Below are positions 50,861 through 59,679 of a stretch of 64,000 nucleotides of DNA, in pieces (positions within the stretch are counted from its first letter, which is position 1; each line of letters opens with the position of its first letter). Origin of the DNA: Planctomycetota bacterium (GTDB lineage: Bacteria > Planctomycetota > UBA1135 > GCA-002686595). Position numbers and translations under genes: made by a program. The notes below the pieces were generated by a model. It made no database searches and was not told where the DNA came from. It saw nothing but the letters and a program-made list of their open reading frames with translations. Location: assembly GCA_020847695.1 (NCBI GenBank), contig JADLBP010000048.1, positions 1 through 64,000 on the forward strand, given 5' to 3'.

Positions 50861-52071
50861 CGTTGCCGCGCCGACTCTCCGCGTTGGTCGTCAACTACGG
50901 CACGGCGCGTTTCGCGGCGGCGTGCGTCGCGTCGCTCGCGCGCGAGTGGCTCGCCGCGGGCGGCGAACGCGGCGCGCTCGAGCTCGTCGTCGTCGACAAC
51001 GCGTCGCCGAACGAGAGCGAGCGCGACCTCGCCGCGCTCGAACGCGTCGGCGCGCGGCTCGTGCGTTCGAAGGAGAACCTCGGGTACGCCCGCGGCGCGA
51101 ACCTCGCGCTCGCGCACTCGGCGGGCGAGCGCGACGACTGGATCGCGGTGCTCAACGCGGACCTCTGCTTCCTGCCGGGCTCGCTCGAGGCTCTCTTCCG
51201 TTCGCCCGCGAGTCCGCGCCTCGGCCTGTTGGCGCCGGCGTGCTACGTCGATCCCGCGTGCGAGCTCGCGTTGCCGCCGCATCGGCCACCCAGCGTCGCG
51301 AGCACGCTCGCCGAGCTCGCCGCCGAGCACTCGCCCGACGCCGCGCGGCGGCTCGCGACGCAGCGCGCGCGCTTCGCCGAGCGCGTGTGGGCCGCGCGCG
51401 ACGCCCGCCTCGAGCTGCCGTTGCTCTCCGGCGCCGCGTTGTTCGCGCCGCGGACGACGCTCGCACGCCTCGGCGGGCTCTTCGACGAGCGCTACCCGCT
51501 GTACTACGAGGACACCGATCTCGCGCGCCGCGTCCGTGCGCACGACCTCGCGTGCGAGTTCGAGCCGCGCGCGCGCATCGTGCACCACTGGGCGCGCTCG
51601 AGCGGCGTCGGCGCCGAGTTCGAGGCCGACCCGCGCGCGCGGTTCCGCGTCAGCCAACGCGCGTACTTCGAGCGCTGGCACGGTGCGTTCGCAGCGCGGG
51701 CTCTCGCGGCGCTCGACGAGGCGTCCTCGCGGCGCGCGCCGGTCGAGCGTTGTCCGCCGATCCATCCGCTGGTCGAGCTCGGGCCGTGCGCGACCGCGCC
51801 CGAGCTCGTGCTCCCGCGCGCGGGGCGGTGGGTGATCGAGCTCGCGATGACGCCGCATTTCCCGCTCGCGGCCGGCGTGCTGGTCGACGGCGAGCGTTGG
51901 CGCGCCTCGCCGCGCGCGTGGGAGTGGTTCTTCCCGGGGCGCTACTACCTGCGGGCGCTCGATCGAGGCTCGTTCGAGTGCGCGGGCGCGTGGACCTTCG
52001 ACAAGACGAGCCCCGCCCGGCAAGATCCGCTCTCGCTCGAGGAGACGGCGCGCGATCGCGGCGCGCTCTGA
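50857..52071 (+). CDS. Family 2 glycosyltransferase
   Basis: The 404-residue enzyme has the GT2 fold: LSALVVNYGT, then VVVDNASPNESERDL, SKENLGYARGANLAL and VLNADLCF with a D-x-D-like metal site, and FDERYPLYYEDTDLARRVR near the acceptor side. It carries an extra C-terminal region of about 130 residues with a GRWVIELAMTPHFPLA block of unknown role. It probably extends the exported glycan. Its ATG overlaps the wzt stop by 4 nt. Confidence 0.92.
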   Translation: MTLPRRLSALVVNYGTARFAAACVASLAREWLAAGGERGALELVVVDNASPNESERDLAALERVGARLVRSKENLGYARGANLALAHSAGERDDWIAVLNADLCFLPGSLEALFRSPASPRLGLLAPACYVDPACELALPPHRPPSVASTLAELAAEHSPDAARRLATQRARFAERVWAARDARLELPLLSGAALFAPRTTLARLGGLFDERYPLYYEDTDLARRVRAHDLACEFEPRARIVHHWARSSGVGAEFEADPRARFRVSQRAYFERWHGAFAARALAALDEASSRRAPVERCPPIHPLVELGPCATAPELVLPRAGRWVIELAMTPHFPLAAGVLVDGERWRASPRAWEWFFPGRYYLRALDRGSFECAGAWTFDKTSPARQDPLSLEETARDRGAL

Positions 52072-52090
52072 CCTCGGCGTGCCCACCAGG

Positions 52091-52771
52091 ATGCCCGAGT
52101 CGAAGAATCCCGCGCAGCAGCCCGCGGCGCTCGAATTGCCGCGCGCGTCGCGCGTGCTCGCGTTCGCGCCGCACGCGGACGACGACGTGCTCGGCGCCGG
52201 CGGCGCGCTCGCGCTGCACGCGCGACGCGGCGACCGGGTGCGCGTCGTCGTCGCGTTCGACGGCAAGCTCGGGCTCGCGCCCGGAGTCGACCCGCGGGTG
52301 CGGCGCGAGGAGGCGCTCGCCGCGGGCGAGGAGCTCGGCGTCCGCGACTTCGCGTTCTGGGACTACCCGGAAGGGCACGAGCCCGCGCCATCGGAGCTCG
52401 AGCTCGCGGTCGAACGCGTCGCGCGCGAGCTCGCCGACTGCGCACCCGACGTCGTCTACGCGCCATGGAGCGGCGACGAGCACGTCGATCACCGCGTGCT
52501 CGCTCGGGTGACGCGTGCCGCGCTCGAACGCGCGCGCTTCGCCGGCCGGGCGTTCGGCTACGAGGTCTGGAGCGCGTGTCCCGCCGACGTCGTGCTCGAC
52601 GTCGGTGCGGTTTGGCCGCAGAAGCTCGCGGCGCTCGCGCGGCATCGCTCGCAGCTCGCGCGCACCGACCTCGCGGCGCTCGCGCTCGGCAACGCGCAGC
52701 GCGCGGGGCGATGGCTCGGACCCGCGCGCTTCGGCGAAGCGTTCGTCGAGACGAGGTGGGGCCCGCGATGA
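52091..52771 (+). CDS. PIG-L family deacetylase
   Basis: The 226-residue product is a LmbE/PIG-L zinc-dependent N-deacetylase. The metal motif reads HADDD (residues 28-32) rather than the usual HPDDE, and the distal ligand motif is DEHVDH. Such enzymes remove acetyl groups from N-acetylglucosamine-type sugars. An upstream GTG at 52079 is an alternative start. It lies 19 nt after one glycosyltransferase gene and overlaps the next by 4 nt. Confidence 0.88.
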   Translation: MPESKNPAQQPAALELPRASRVLAFAPHADDDVLGAGGALALHARRGDRVRVVVAFDGKLGLAPGVDPRVRREEALAAGEELGVRDFAFWDYPEGHEPAPSELELAVERVARELADCAPDVVYAPWSGDEHVDHRVLARVTRAALERARFAGRAFGYEVWSACPADVVLDVGAVWPQKLAALARHRSQLARTDLAALALGNAQRAGRWLGPARFGEAFVETRWGPR

Positions 52772-54000
52772 GGCTCGCGTTGGTCACGCAGCTCGATCCG
52801 AGCGAGTTCCTCGGCGGGACCGAGCTCGTCGTGCGCGCCCAACTGCGCGCGCTCGTCGAACGCGGACACGAAGTCTGGCTGGTCGCGGGCACGCAGCGGC
52901 CGAGCACCGGCGCGGCGACGGTCGAGGGCTCGCAGGACGGCATCCGCGTCGTCCGCGTGCCGCGCTTGCCGCACGAAGTGTACGACCTCGAGATCCTGCG
53001 CCCGCGGATCGCGCACCTGGTCGCCGACGCGGTGCGCGGCGCGGACGTCGTGCACGTGCACCACTGGTTCACGCTGACGTCGAACCTGGTGCGCGTGCTC
53101 GCCGCGCAGGTTCCGGTGGTCGTCTCGCTGCACGACGCGTTCGCGACGTGCCCGCGCTTCTTCCGTTGCGCACCCGAGCCCGCGATCGCCTGTCCGCCGC
53201 CCGGCGCGTTCACCGCGTGCGCGCGTTGCGTCGCGCCCGACGCCCCAGGGAACGCTCCCGCGGAGCTCGAACGTCGCCTCGCCGCGCGCGCCGCCGCGTT
53301 CACCGCCGAAGTCGCCGCCGCCGCCGCGGTGGTCGCGCCGAGCCGCGCGCACGCCGCGCTGGTCGCGCCCTACCTCGGGCTCGTGAGCCCGAGGATCCAG
53401 GTGATCCCGCACGGCCTCTGCCGCGCGCTGGTCCGCCCGGAGCGCGCGCCGGCGCGCCCGGGAGCGCCGCCGGTCGTGCTCCATTTCGGCAACCTCGGGC
53501 GGGGGAAGGGGACGCTCGACCTCGTGCGCTCGCTCGCACGGCTCGCTCCGGGCTCGATCGAGCTCCACTTGCTCGGGCCGGCGCTCGACCCCGAGCTCCA
53601 CCACGCGATCGAACGCGAGCGCGGCGCGCTCGCGATCACTCGCGGCGGCGCCTACGGCGAGCGTGAGCTCGAGGCCGCCGCGGCTCGCGCGACGCTCGCG
53701 GCGTTCCCGTCGCGGCTCGCCGAGAGCTACGGACTGGTCGTCGACGAGAGCCTGGCGCTCGGGCTGCCGACCTGGGTCTCCGACCGCGGCGCGCTCGGTG
53801 AGCGCCTGGGCGGCGCCGGCCGCATCCTGCCCGCAGAGGACGTCGCGGCCTGGACGGATGCGTTCGAGGCACTACTCTCTCGTCCCTCCATGCTCGACGC
53901 AGCCCGCCTCGCCCTGCCGAACTCCCCGCGGCGCGCCGCAGACGCCGCCGCCGAGCTCGAAGCGCTCTACCAACGCGTCGCGCGGGAGCCGCGCCGATGA
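52768..54000 (+). CDS. Family 4 (GT1-like) glycosyltransferase
   Basis: The 410-residue GT-B enzyme has the N-terminal GGTELVVRAQLRALVERGHEV start and DVVHVHHWF, then a Cys-containing loop (CPRFFRC...C...CARC), a VVAPSRAH segment and the donor-site E-x7-E-like motif SRLAESYGLVVDESLALGLPT. It probably adds a sugar to the exported glycan. It overlaps both neighbouring genes by 4 nt. Confidence 0.92.
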   Translation: MRLALVTQLDPSEFLGGTELVVRAQLRALVERGHEVWLVAGTQRPSTGAATVEGSQDGIRVVRVPRLPHEVYDLEILRPRIAHLVADAVRGADVVHVHHWFTLTSNLVRVLAAQVPVVVSLHDAFATCPRFFRCAPEPAIACPPPGAFTACARCVAPDAPGNAPAELERRLAARAAAFTAEVAAAAAVVAPSRAHAALVAPYLGLVSPRIQVIPHGLCRALVRPERAPARPGAPPVVLHFGNLGRGKGTLDLVRSLARLAPGSIELHLLGPALDPELHHAIERERGALAITRGGAYGERELEAAAARATLAAFPSRLAESYGLVVDESLALGLPTWVSDRGALGERLGGAGRILPAEDVAAWTDAFEALLSRPSMLDAARLALPNSPRRAADAAAELEALYQRVAREPRR

Positions 54001-55652
54001 CGCACGCCTTCCCGCCGCTGGTCGAGTTCGCGACGCTGAAGAAGCGCGTGCTCGTCTTCGCTCCGCACCCCGACGACGAGGTGCTCGGGCTCGGTGGCAC
54101 GCTCGCGCTGCACGCGGCGCGCGGCGACCAGGTCCGCGTCGTGATCGTCACCGACGGCGCGGCCGGCGCGCGAGAGCCCGAGCGCTCGGCGATCGCCCGG
54201 ACGCGCGCCGCGGAGTCGCGCGCGGCCGCGGCCGAGCTCGGGCTCGCCGACCTGCGTTTCCTCGGCTGCGCGGACGGCGCGCTCGGCGCCGACGCCGGCC
54301 TCTGCGCGAAGCTCGCGGCCGAGCTCGCCGAGTTCGCGCCCGAGGCGGTCTACTTGCCGTCGCCGTTCGAATACCACTCCGACCATCGCGCTCTTTCCGC
54401 CGCCGCCGCGAGCGTCGTCGCGGAGAGCGGCGCGAGCGAGGCGCTCTTCTACGGCGTCAACGTGCCGTTGCCGGCCGGGGTGCTGGTCGACGTCACCGCG
54501 GTCCGCGCGAAGAAGCGCGCCGCGTTGGAGCGCTTCGCCAGCCAGCGCGCCGTGCTCGATTTCGTCCCGCGCGCCGAGGCCGCCGACCGCGCGCGCGCGT
54601 TGAACTGCGAGCTGGCCGACGTCGAGGCGCTCGAAGGCTTCGCGCGTTGTCCTGCCCGCGCTGCACGGACCGTTCACGCGCGGCTCGCGGCGGCGACCGA
54701 GTCGCTCGAGGGGTCCGCTCTGATGGTCGCGCGCTCCGCGGTCACCGCGGTGATGACCGCGTTCAACAAGAAGGCGCCGGTGCTCGAGAACCTGCGCGCG
54801 CTCTACGCGCAGACCGTGCCGTTCGCGCGCGTGGTGGTCGTCGACAACTGCTCGAGCGACGGCACCGTCGAGGCGATCGAAGCAGAGTTCCCCGACGTGA
54901 CGCTGGTGCGCATGCCGCACTCCGCGTACGGGGCTTGCGAGACGTTCAACATCGGCTTCTCGACCGCGACGACGCCGTTGGTCGCGATCCTCGACGACGA
55001 CGTCGTGCTGCCGCCCAACTGGGTCGAGAAGATGACCGCGCGGCTCGCGCGCGAGCCCGAGACCACAGCGATCGTGTCGTGCGAGGTCGAGGAGCCCGGG
55101 ATGCCCGAGGGCTACCTCGAGCAGGAGCATCTGAAGCGCGAGCGCTACATGAGCACCTTCCGCGGGTGCGCGTCGCTCGCGCGCCTCGACGCGTTGCGGC
55201 GCGCCGGTTACTACGACGCCCGGCTCTTCATCTACGGCAACGAGCGCGACCTGACGTGTCGCCTACTCAACCTCGGCTATCGCGTGCTGCAGTACCCCGA
55301 GGTGCGCGCGCTGCACAAGACGCCCTTCGGCATCAAGATGGGCAAGCGCAGCCTCTACTACCACGCGCGCAACGCGTGGATGTCGATGCTGAAGTACGCG
55401 CCTGCCGGCGATCTCGCGCGGTTGCCGTGGCTCGTGTTCACGCGCGTCATCCTGCGCGGCGACAAGACCGAGCGCGCGGGCAAGGTCTCCGACGCGACCG
55501 GGACGATCGGCATCGGTCGCTCGCTGCGCGAGACGCCCGGCGCGTGGTGGGTGGTCGTCAAGGCCGCGTTCGGCGTGCTCGCGAACGTGCCGTACTGTTG
55601 GAAGCATCGCCAACCCTGCCGCGCACCGGATTTCGAGCTGCCGCTCAAGTGA
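53997..55652 (+). CDS. PIG-L deacetylase-family 2 glycosyltransferase fusion
   Basis: The 551-residue product joins two enzymes. Residues 15-235 form a PIG-L deacetylase with HPDDE at 24-28 and distal HSDH at 127-130. After a short linker, residues 246-540 form a GT2 glycosyltransferase (VTAVMTAFNKKAPVLENL, VVVDNCSSDGT, ILDDDVVL with DDD at 333-335). One reading frame runs through without a stop. The likely job is coupled deacetylation and transfer of an amino sugar. Met243 could be an internal start for a separate GT2 chain. Confidence 0.93.
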   Translation: MTHAFPPLVEFATLKKRVLVFAPHPDDEVLGLGGTLALHAARGDQVRVVIVTDGAAGAREPERSAIARTRAAESRAAAAELGLADLRFLGCADGALGADAGLCAKLAAELAEFAPEAVYLPSPFEYHSDHRALSAAAASVVAESGASEALFYGVNVPLPAGVLVDVTAVRAKKRAALERFASQRAVLDFVPRAEAADRARALNCELADVEALEGFARCPARAARTVHARLAAATESLEGSALMVARSAVTAVMTAFNKKAPVLENLRALYAQTVPFARVVVVDNCSSDGTVEAIEAEFPDVTLVRMPHSAYGACETFNIGFSTATTPLVAILDDDVVLPPNWVEKMTARLAREPETTAIVSCEVEEPGMPEGYLEQEHLKRERYMSTFRGCASLARLDALRRAGYYDARLFIYGNERDLTCRLLNLGYRVLQYPEVRALHKTPFGIKMGKRSLYYHARNAWMSMLKYAPAGDLARLPWLVFTRVILRGDKTERAGKVSDATGTIGIGRSLRETPGAWWVVVKAAFGVLANVPYCWKHRQPCRAPDFELPLK

Positions 55653-56746
55653 ACCCGGCCGACCGAGCGCCCGCCGACCCGTTCGCGCGCATCACCGCGG
55701 TCGTCGTCAACTACAACGGCGCGGAGCACCTGCCGCCGTGCCTCGAAGGCCTCGCATTGCAGGGGCCGCGCATCGATCGCGTGCTCGTCGTCGACAACGC
55801 TTCGACCGACGGCAGTCCGGCGCTGGTCGCGCAACGGTTCCCCGCGGCGACGGTGATCGAGCTCGGCGAGAACCGCGGCCCGTGTCCGGCGCGCAACGCC
55901 GGCTTGCGCGCGGCGAGCACCGAGTGGGTGCTGCTGGTCGACAACGACGCGGTGTTGACCGAGGGCGTGCTCGAGAAGCTGATCGTCGCGGCGCGTTCGC
56001 GGCCGGACGTCGCGCTCGTGCAGCCGCGCAGCGTCTTCGCGACCGAAGCGACCCGCGTGCACTACGACGGCGGCGAGCTGCACTACGTCGGACTCTTCGC
56101 GCTGCGCAACTTCTACGTGCCGCTCGCCGAAGCGCGCGGCGTCGGCACCCTCGAGGTCGGCGGCGCGGTTTCGGTCGCGCTGCTCGTCCGCCGCGAGCTC
56201 GTCCTCGCGCTCGGCGGCTTCGACGAGCGCTACTTCATCCTCTTCGAGGACCTCGACCTGTCGTTCCGGTTGCGCGCCGCCGGCCACGCGATCCTCTCGG
56301 TCGAGGACGCGCTCGTGCTGCATCGCGGCGGCACGCCGGGCATCAGCTTCCGCAAGGCGGCGAGCTACCCGCGCTCGCGCGCGTTCTTCCACTCGCGTAA
56401 CCGTTGGTACTTCCTCGACGCGAACTACCGTCGTCGCACGCTCGCGCTCGCCGCGCCGGGGCTCTTGCTGTACGAACTCGTCTGGCTCGCGTTCTGCCTC
56501 AAGGACCGGACGCTTGGCGGGTGGCTCGAAGGCAAGGTCGCGTTCCTGAAGGACGGCGCCGGCCGACGCGCGGCGCGCGAGCGCACCCGAGCGGTGCGGC
56601 GCGTCGGGGATCGCGAGCTGTTGGTCGGCGGACCTTTGACGATCGCGCCGCAGCTCTCTCGCCGTGGCTTCGCCGCGGCGGTGTTGCAGTTCCTCGACGG
56701 CGCGCTCGCGCTGTGGTGGAAGCTCGTGCGGCCGTGGATCGGCTGA
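55649..56746 (+). CDS. Family 2 glycosyltransferase with membrane-proximal C-terminus
   Basis: The 365-residue product has the GT2 signature VVVNYNGAEHL, VVDNASTDGS, NRGPCPARNAGL, LVDNDAVL and FDERYFILFEDLDLSFRLR (the rhamnosyltransferase-like ED motif). A hydrophobic helix near 270 (LAAPGLLLYELVWLAF) suggests membrane association. It starts at GTG 55649 overlapping the previous stop by 4 nt. Confidence 0.92.
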   Translation: MNPADRAPADPFARITAVVVNYNGAEHLPPCLEGLALQGPRIDRVLVVDNASTDGSPALVAQRFPAATVIELGENRGPCPARNAGLRAASTEWVLLVDNDAVLTEGVLEKLIVAARSRPDVALVQPRSVFATEATRVHYDGGELHYVGLFALRNFYVPLAEARGVGTLEVGGAVSVALLVRRELVLALGGFDERYFILFEDLDLSFRLRAAGHAILSVEDALVLHRGGTPGISFRKAASYPRSRAFFHSRNRWYFLDANYRRRTLALAAPGLLLYELVWLAFCLKDRTLGGWLEGKVAFLKDGAGRRAARERTRAVRRVGDRELLVGGPLTIAPQLSRRGFAAAVLQFLDGALALWWKLVRPWIG

Positions 56747-56808
56747 CGCGGCTTCGGCGGCGAACTCTCGAGTTCGCTCCGGCCGCGCTCCGAGTGCCGG
56801 ATCGGAGC

Positions 56809-56838
56809 GTGACGCGCCGCCTCGCGCAGAACTAGAAT
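56809..56838 (+). promoter_or_regulatory. Internal promoter in the glycan cluster
   Basis: GTGACG, 18 bp and TAGAAT end 13 nt before the ATG at 56852. A perfect 7-bp inverted repeat GCGAACT/AGTTCGC (56760-56777) lies between the preceding stop and the promoter and may be a terminator. Confidence 0.5.
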
Positions 56839-56851
56839 CAGCAGGCTCGCG

Positions 56852-58285
56852 ATGAAGGTCCTGCTCGTCGTCCACAACTTCCTGCCCAACCACGCGGCGG
56901 GCACCGAGGTCTACACCCTGCAGCTCGGGCAGGAGCTCGCGCGGCGCGGTCACGAGGTCGTGGTGTTCACCGCCGAGAAGGACATCTCGCTCGCCGATCT
57001 CTCGGTGCGCGAGCGCGAGTACGGCGGGTTGCGCGTCGTCGAGCTGATCAACAACCTGCACTACGCCGACCTGCGCGAGACGTGGGAGCAGCCGCGGATC
57101 ACCGCGATCTTCGAGAGCTGGCTCGAGCGCCTCGCGCCGGACGTCGTGCACTTCCAGCACCTCTGGTACCTCTCGGTCGGTTGCATCGAGGCGTGCGCCG
57201 CGCGCTACGTGCCGGTGATCTTCACGCTGCACGACTACTGGCTGCAGTGCGCGCGTTACGGCCAGCGCGTCCACGCCGACTCGTCGATCTGCCACACGAT
57301 CGAGTTCCGGCGCTGCGGCGAGTGTTTGGCGAGCTTCAAGTTCGCGCAATCGTCGACCGAGCGCGGGCTCGCCCGCTGGATCGCGCGCGTGCGCGGCACG
57401 ACCGGGCTCAACCTCGGACCGGCCGCGCGCGGCGCCGCGCGCCTCGCGCAAGGCTGGAAGGACGGCCGCGGCGGACCGAGCGCTGGCGATGCCTCCGCGG
57501 CCGCGCGGCGGGTCGAGCTGCTGACCGAGCGCGTCGCCGAGCGCGATCACACGTTCCGCGAGCGCATCGTGCCGAACGTGCACCGCTTCCTCTCGCCGAG
57601 CCATTTCCTGCTGCGCCGTTTCGTCGAGTGGGGCATTCCCGAGGAGCGCATCCAGTTCCTGCGCACCGGCATCGACCTCTCGCGGTTCGGCAAGGTCGAG
57701 CGCACGCGGTCGGAGAAGGTCCGCGTCGCGTTCCTCGGCACGCTCGCGCCGCACAAGGCGCCGCACCTGTTGCTCGAAGCATGGCAGCGGCTCTCTCCGG
57801 AGCTCGCGGCCAAAGCCGAGCTCGTGCTGTACGGTCCGTTCCAACACAACCACGAGTACGTCGCGGAGCTCCAGCGGCTCGCGGGCGCGGTCGGTGCGAG
57901 GCTCGCGGGCTCGCTCGCGCGCAACGACGTGCCGCGCGCGCTCTGCAGCACCGATCTGCTCGTCGTGCCGAGCGTGTGGTGGGAGAACTCGCCGCTGGTG
58001 ATCGTCGAGGGGATCGCGACGCGCACGCCGATGCTCGTCAGTGACCTCGGCGGCATGGCGGAGCTCGTGCAACCCGGACACTCGGGCTACCACTTCAAGG
58101 TCGGTGACGTCGAGGACCTCGCGCGCAAGCTCGCCGAGCTGATCGGCGATCGTTCGAAGCTCGACGCGCTGTATCGCGAACCCGAACCGATCAAGAGCGT
58201 CGCGCGCGACGCCGAGCAGATCGAGGAGATCTACTTCGAGGCGATCGACGCGCTGCGAGCCGCGCGGTTGACGGAGCGGCCGTGA
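56852..58285 (+). CDS. Family 4 (GT1-like) glycosyltransferase
   Basis: The 477-residue GT-B enzyme starts MKVLLVVHNFLPNHAAGTEVYT and has VVHFQHLWYLSVGCIE, a CxxC-containing loop (FRRCGECLASF), the acceptor-like segment VRVAFLGTLAPHKAPHLLLEAW and the donor-site motif VVPSVWWENSPLVIVEGIATRTP with the E-x7-E pattern. It probably works on the same surface glycan as the preceding genes. It overlaps the next gene by 4 nt. Confidence 0.92.
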   Translation: MKVLLVVHNFLPNHAAGTEVYTLQLGQELARRGHEVVVFTAEKDISLADLSVREREYGGLRVVELINNLHYADLRETWEQPRITAIFESWLERLAPDVVHFQHLWYLSVGCIEACAARYVPVIFTLHDYWLQCARYGQRVHADSSICHTIEFRRCGECLASFKFAQSSTERGLARWIARVRGTTGLNLGPAARGAARLAQGWKDGRGGPSAGDASAAARRVELLTERVAERDHTFRERIVPNVHRFLSPSHFLLRRFVEWGIPEERIQFLRTGIDLSRFGKVERTRSEKVRVAFLGTLAPHKAPHLLLEAWQRLSPELAAKAELVLYGPFQHNHEYVAELQRLAGAVGARLAGSLARNDVPRALCSTDLLVVPSVWWENSPLVIVEGIATRTPMLVSDLGGMAELVQPGHSGYHFKVGDVEDLARKLAELIGDRSKLDALYREPEPIKSVARDAEQIEEIYFEAIDALRAARLTERP

Positions 58286-59679
58286 GGGTCGTGCTCGTCG
58301 CGCACGGGCTGCCGCCGGAGCTCGTCGGCGGCACCGAGGGCAGCGTCGAGCGCGAGGCGACGATGCTCGCGGCGCGCGGCGACGACGTCTGCGTCGTCGC
58401 GGGCACGCTCGCGACCGCGGATTCCGAGGGTGAGCTCGTCGAGCCCCTCACCGGGCGGCGCGTGCGCGTCGTGCGGCTCGCGCGCACCGACCTGTACTCG
58501 GATCATTGGCACAAGACGCTCGCTCCGACGGTGACACGCGGCGTGCGGCGCGTGCTGCGCGAGTTCGCGCCCGACGTCGTGCACGTGCACCACTGGATCC
58601 GGTTGAGCCGCGACCTCGTGCTCGCCGCCGCGCGCGAGCGCGTGCCCGCGGTCGTCTCGTTGCACGACGCGTGGACCGGCTGTCCGATCGCGTTCCGCGT
58701 CGAGACCGCGACCCTTTCGAGCTGCGCCGCGCCGGTCGGTCCGCATCCGTGCCTCGCGTGCGCCTCGCGCGTCGGGCCGCGCACGCGTTGGGTGAAGCGC
58801 GAGCAGGAGTTCATGTTGCTCGCCGAGCGGCAGCGCGACCTCGCACGGGAGCTCGAGCTCGCGCGCGCGTTGCTCGTGCCGACCGCCGCGCACCGCGGCG
58901 AGCTCGAGCGCGTCGGCGTGCTCCGCGCAGGCGATCCGCGCGTCGGCGTGCTCGCCCCGCGGCCCGCTGCGACGGCGTCGGAACTCGGTGCCGCGAACGG
59001 TCGCACGACGACTCGGCGCGAGCCGCGCGACGAGCGGCGGCTGGTAATCGGCGTGCTCGGGCACTTGATGCCGCACAAGGGCCAGGAGCTCGTGCTCGAC
59101 GCCGTCGAGCGGCTCTCCGGTCGTGTCGACGTCGAAGTGCGCTTCGCGGGCGCGGACGCCGATCCCGGGTTCGCTCGGGCGCTGCGCGCGCGCGCGCCGG
59201 GCGACCGCGTGAGCTTCCACGGCGCCTACGAGCGTGGAGCGCTCGCCGGCCATCCCGCGTCCGACGTGCACGCCTGGGTCTTCGCGTCGCGCGCCAAGGA
59301 GTCGTTCGGTCTCGTGCTCGACGAAGCGCGCGCGCTCGGGCTCGCGACCGTGCTCGCCGATCACGGCGCGTTCGCCGAGCGCGGTCGCGAGGGCGGTGCG
59401 CTGCTCTTCGCTCCCGGCGACGCGGCGTCGCTCGCCGCCGAGCTCGAGCGCTTGGCGGTCGAGCCCGGGCTCTGGTCGCGACTCGGAGCCGAGGCGCGCG
59501 CGCTCGCCGAGGCGCGGGAGAGCGACGACGCGTGGTGCGCGCGCGTGCGGGAGACGCTGGTCGCCGCGGCCGCGCTCGGGGCGCCTCAGGTGCCCGCCGA
59601 GGAGTGGTTCGCGGCCCGGATGGCGCAGGAGTTCCTCGATTCGTGGGACCGCGGCGTGCGCGGCGGGGGACCGGCGTGA
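58282..59679 (+). CDS. Family 4 (GT1-like) glycosyltransferase
   Basis: The 465-residue product resembles its upstream neighbour and the gene at 52768: GGTEGSVEREATMLAARGDDV, VVHVHHWIR, LHDAWTGCP, a Cys-rich loop (C-C..HPCLAC) and RAKESFGLVLDEARALGLAT. It starts at GTG 58282. It is the last clear glycosyltransferase of the run and overlaps the HEAT lipoprotein start by 4 nt. Confidence 0.92.
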   Translation: MRVVLVAHGLPPELVGGTEGSVEREATMLAARGDDVCVVAGTLATADSEGELVEPLTGRRVRVVRLARTDLYSDHWHKTLAPTVTRGVRRVLREFAPDVVHVHHWIRLSRDLVLAAARERVPAVVSLHDAWTGCPIAFRVETATLSSCAAPVGPHPCLACASRVGPRTRWVKREQEFMLLAERQRDLARELELARALLVPTAAHRGELERVGVLRAGDPRVGVLAPRPAATASELGAANGRTTTRREPRDERRLVIGVLGHLMPHKGQELVLDAVERLSGRVDVEVRFAGADADPGFARALRARAPGDRVSFHGAYERGALAGHPASDVHAWVFASRAKESFGLVLDEARALGLATVLADHGAFAERGREGGALLFAPGDAASLAAELERLAVEPGLWSRLGAEARALAEARESDDAWCARVRETLVAAAALGAPQVPAEEWFAARMAQEFLDSWDRGVRGGGPA

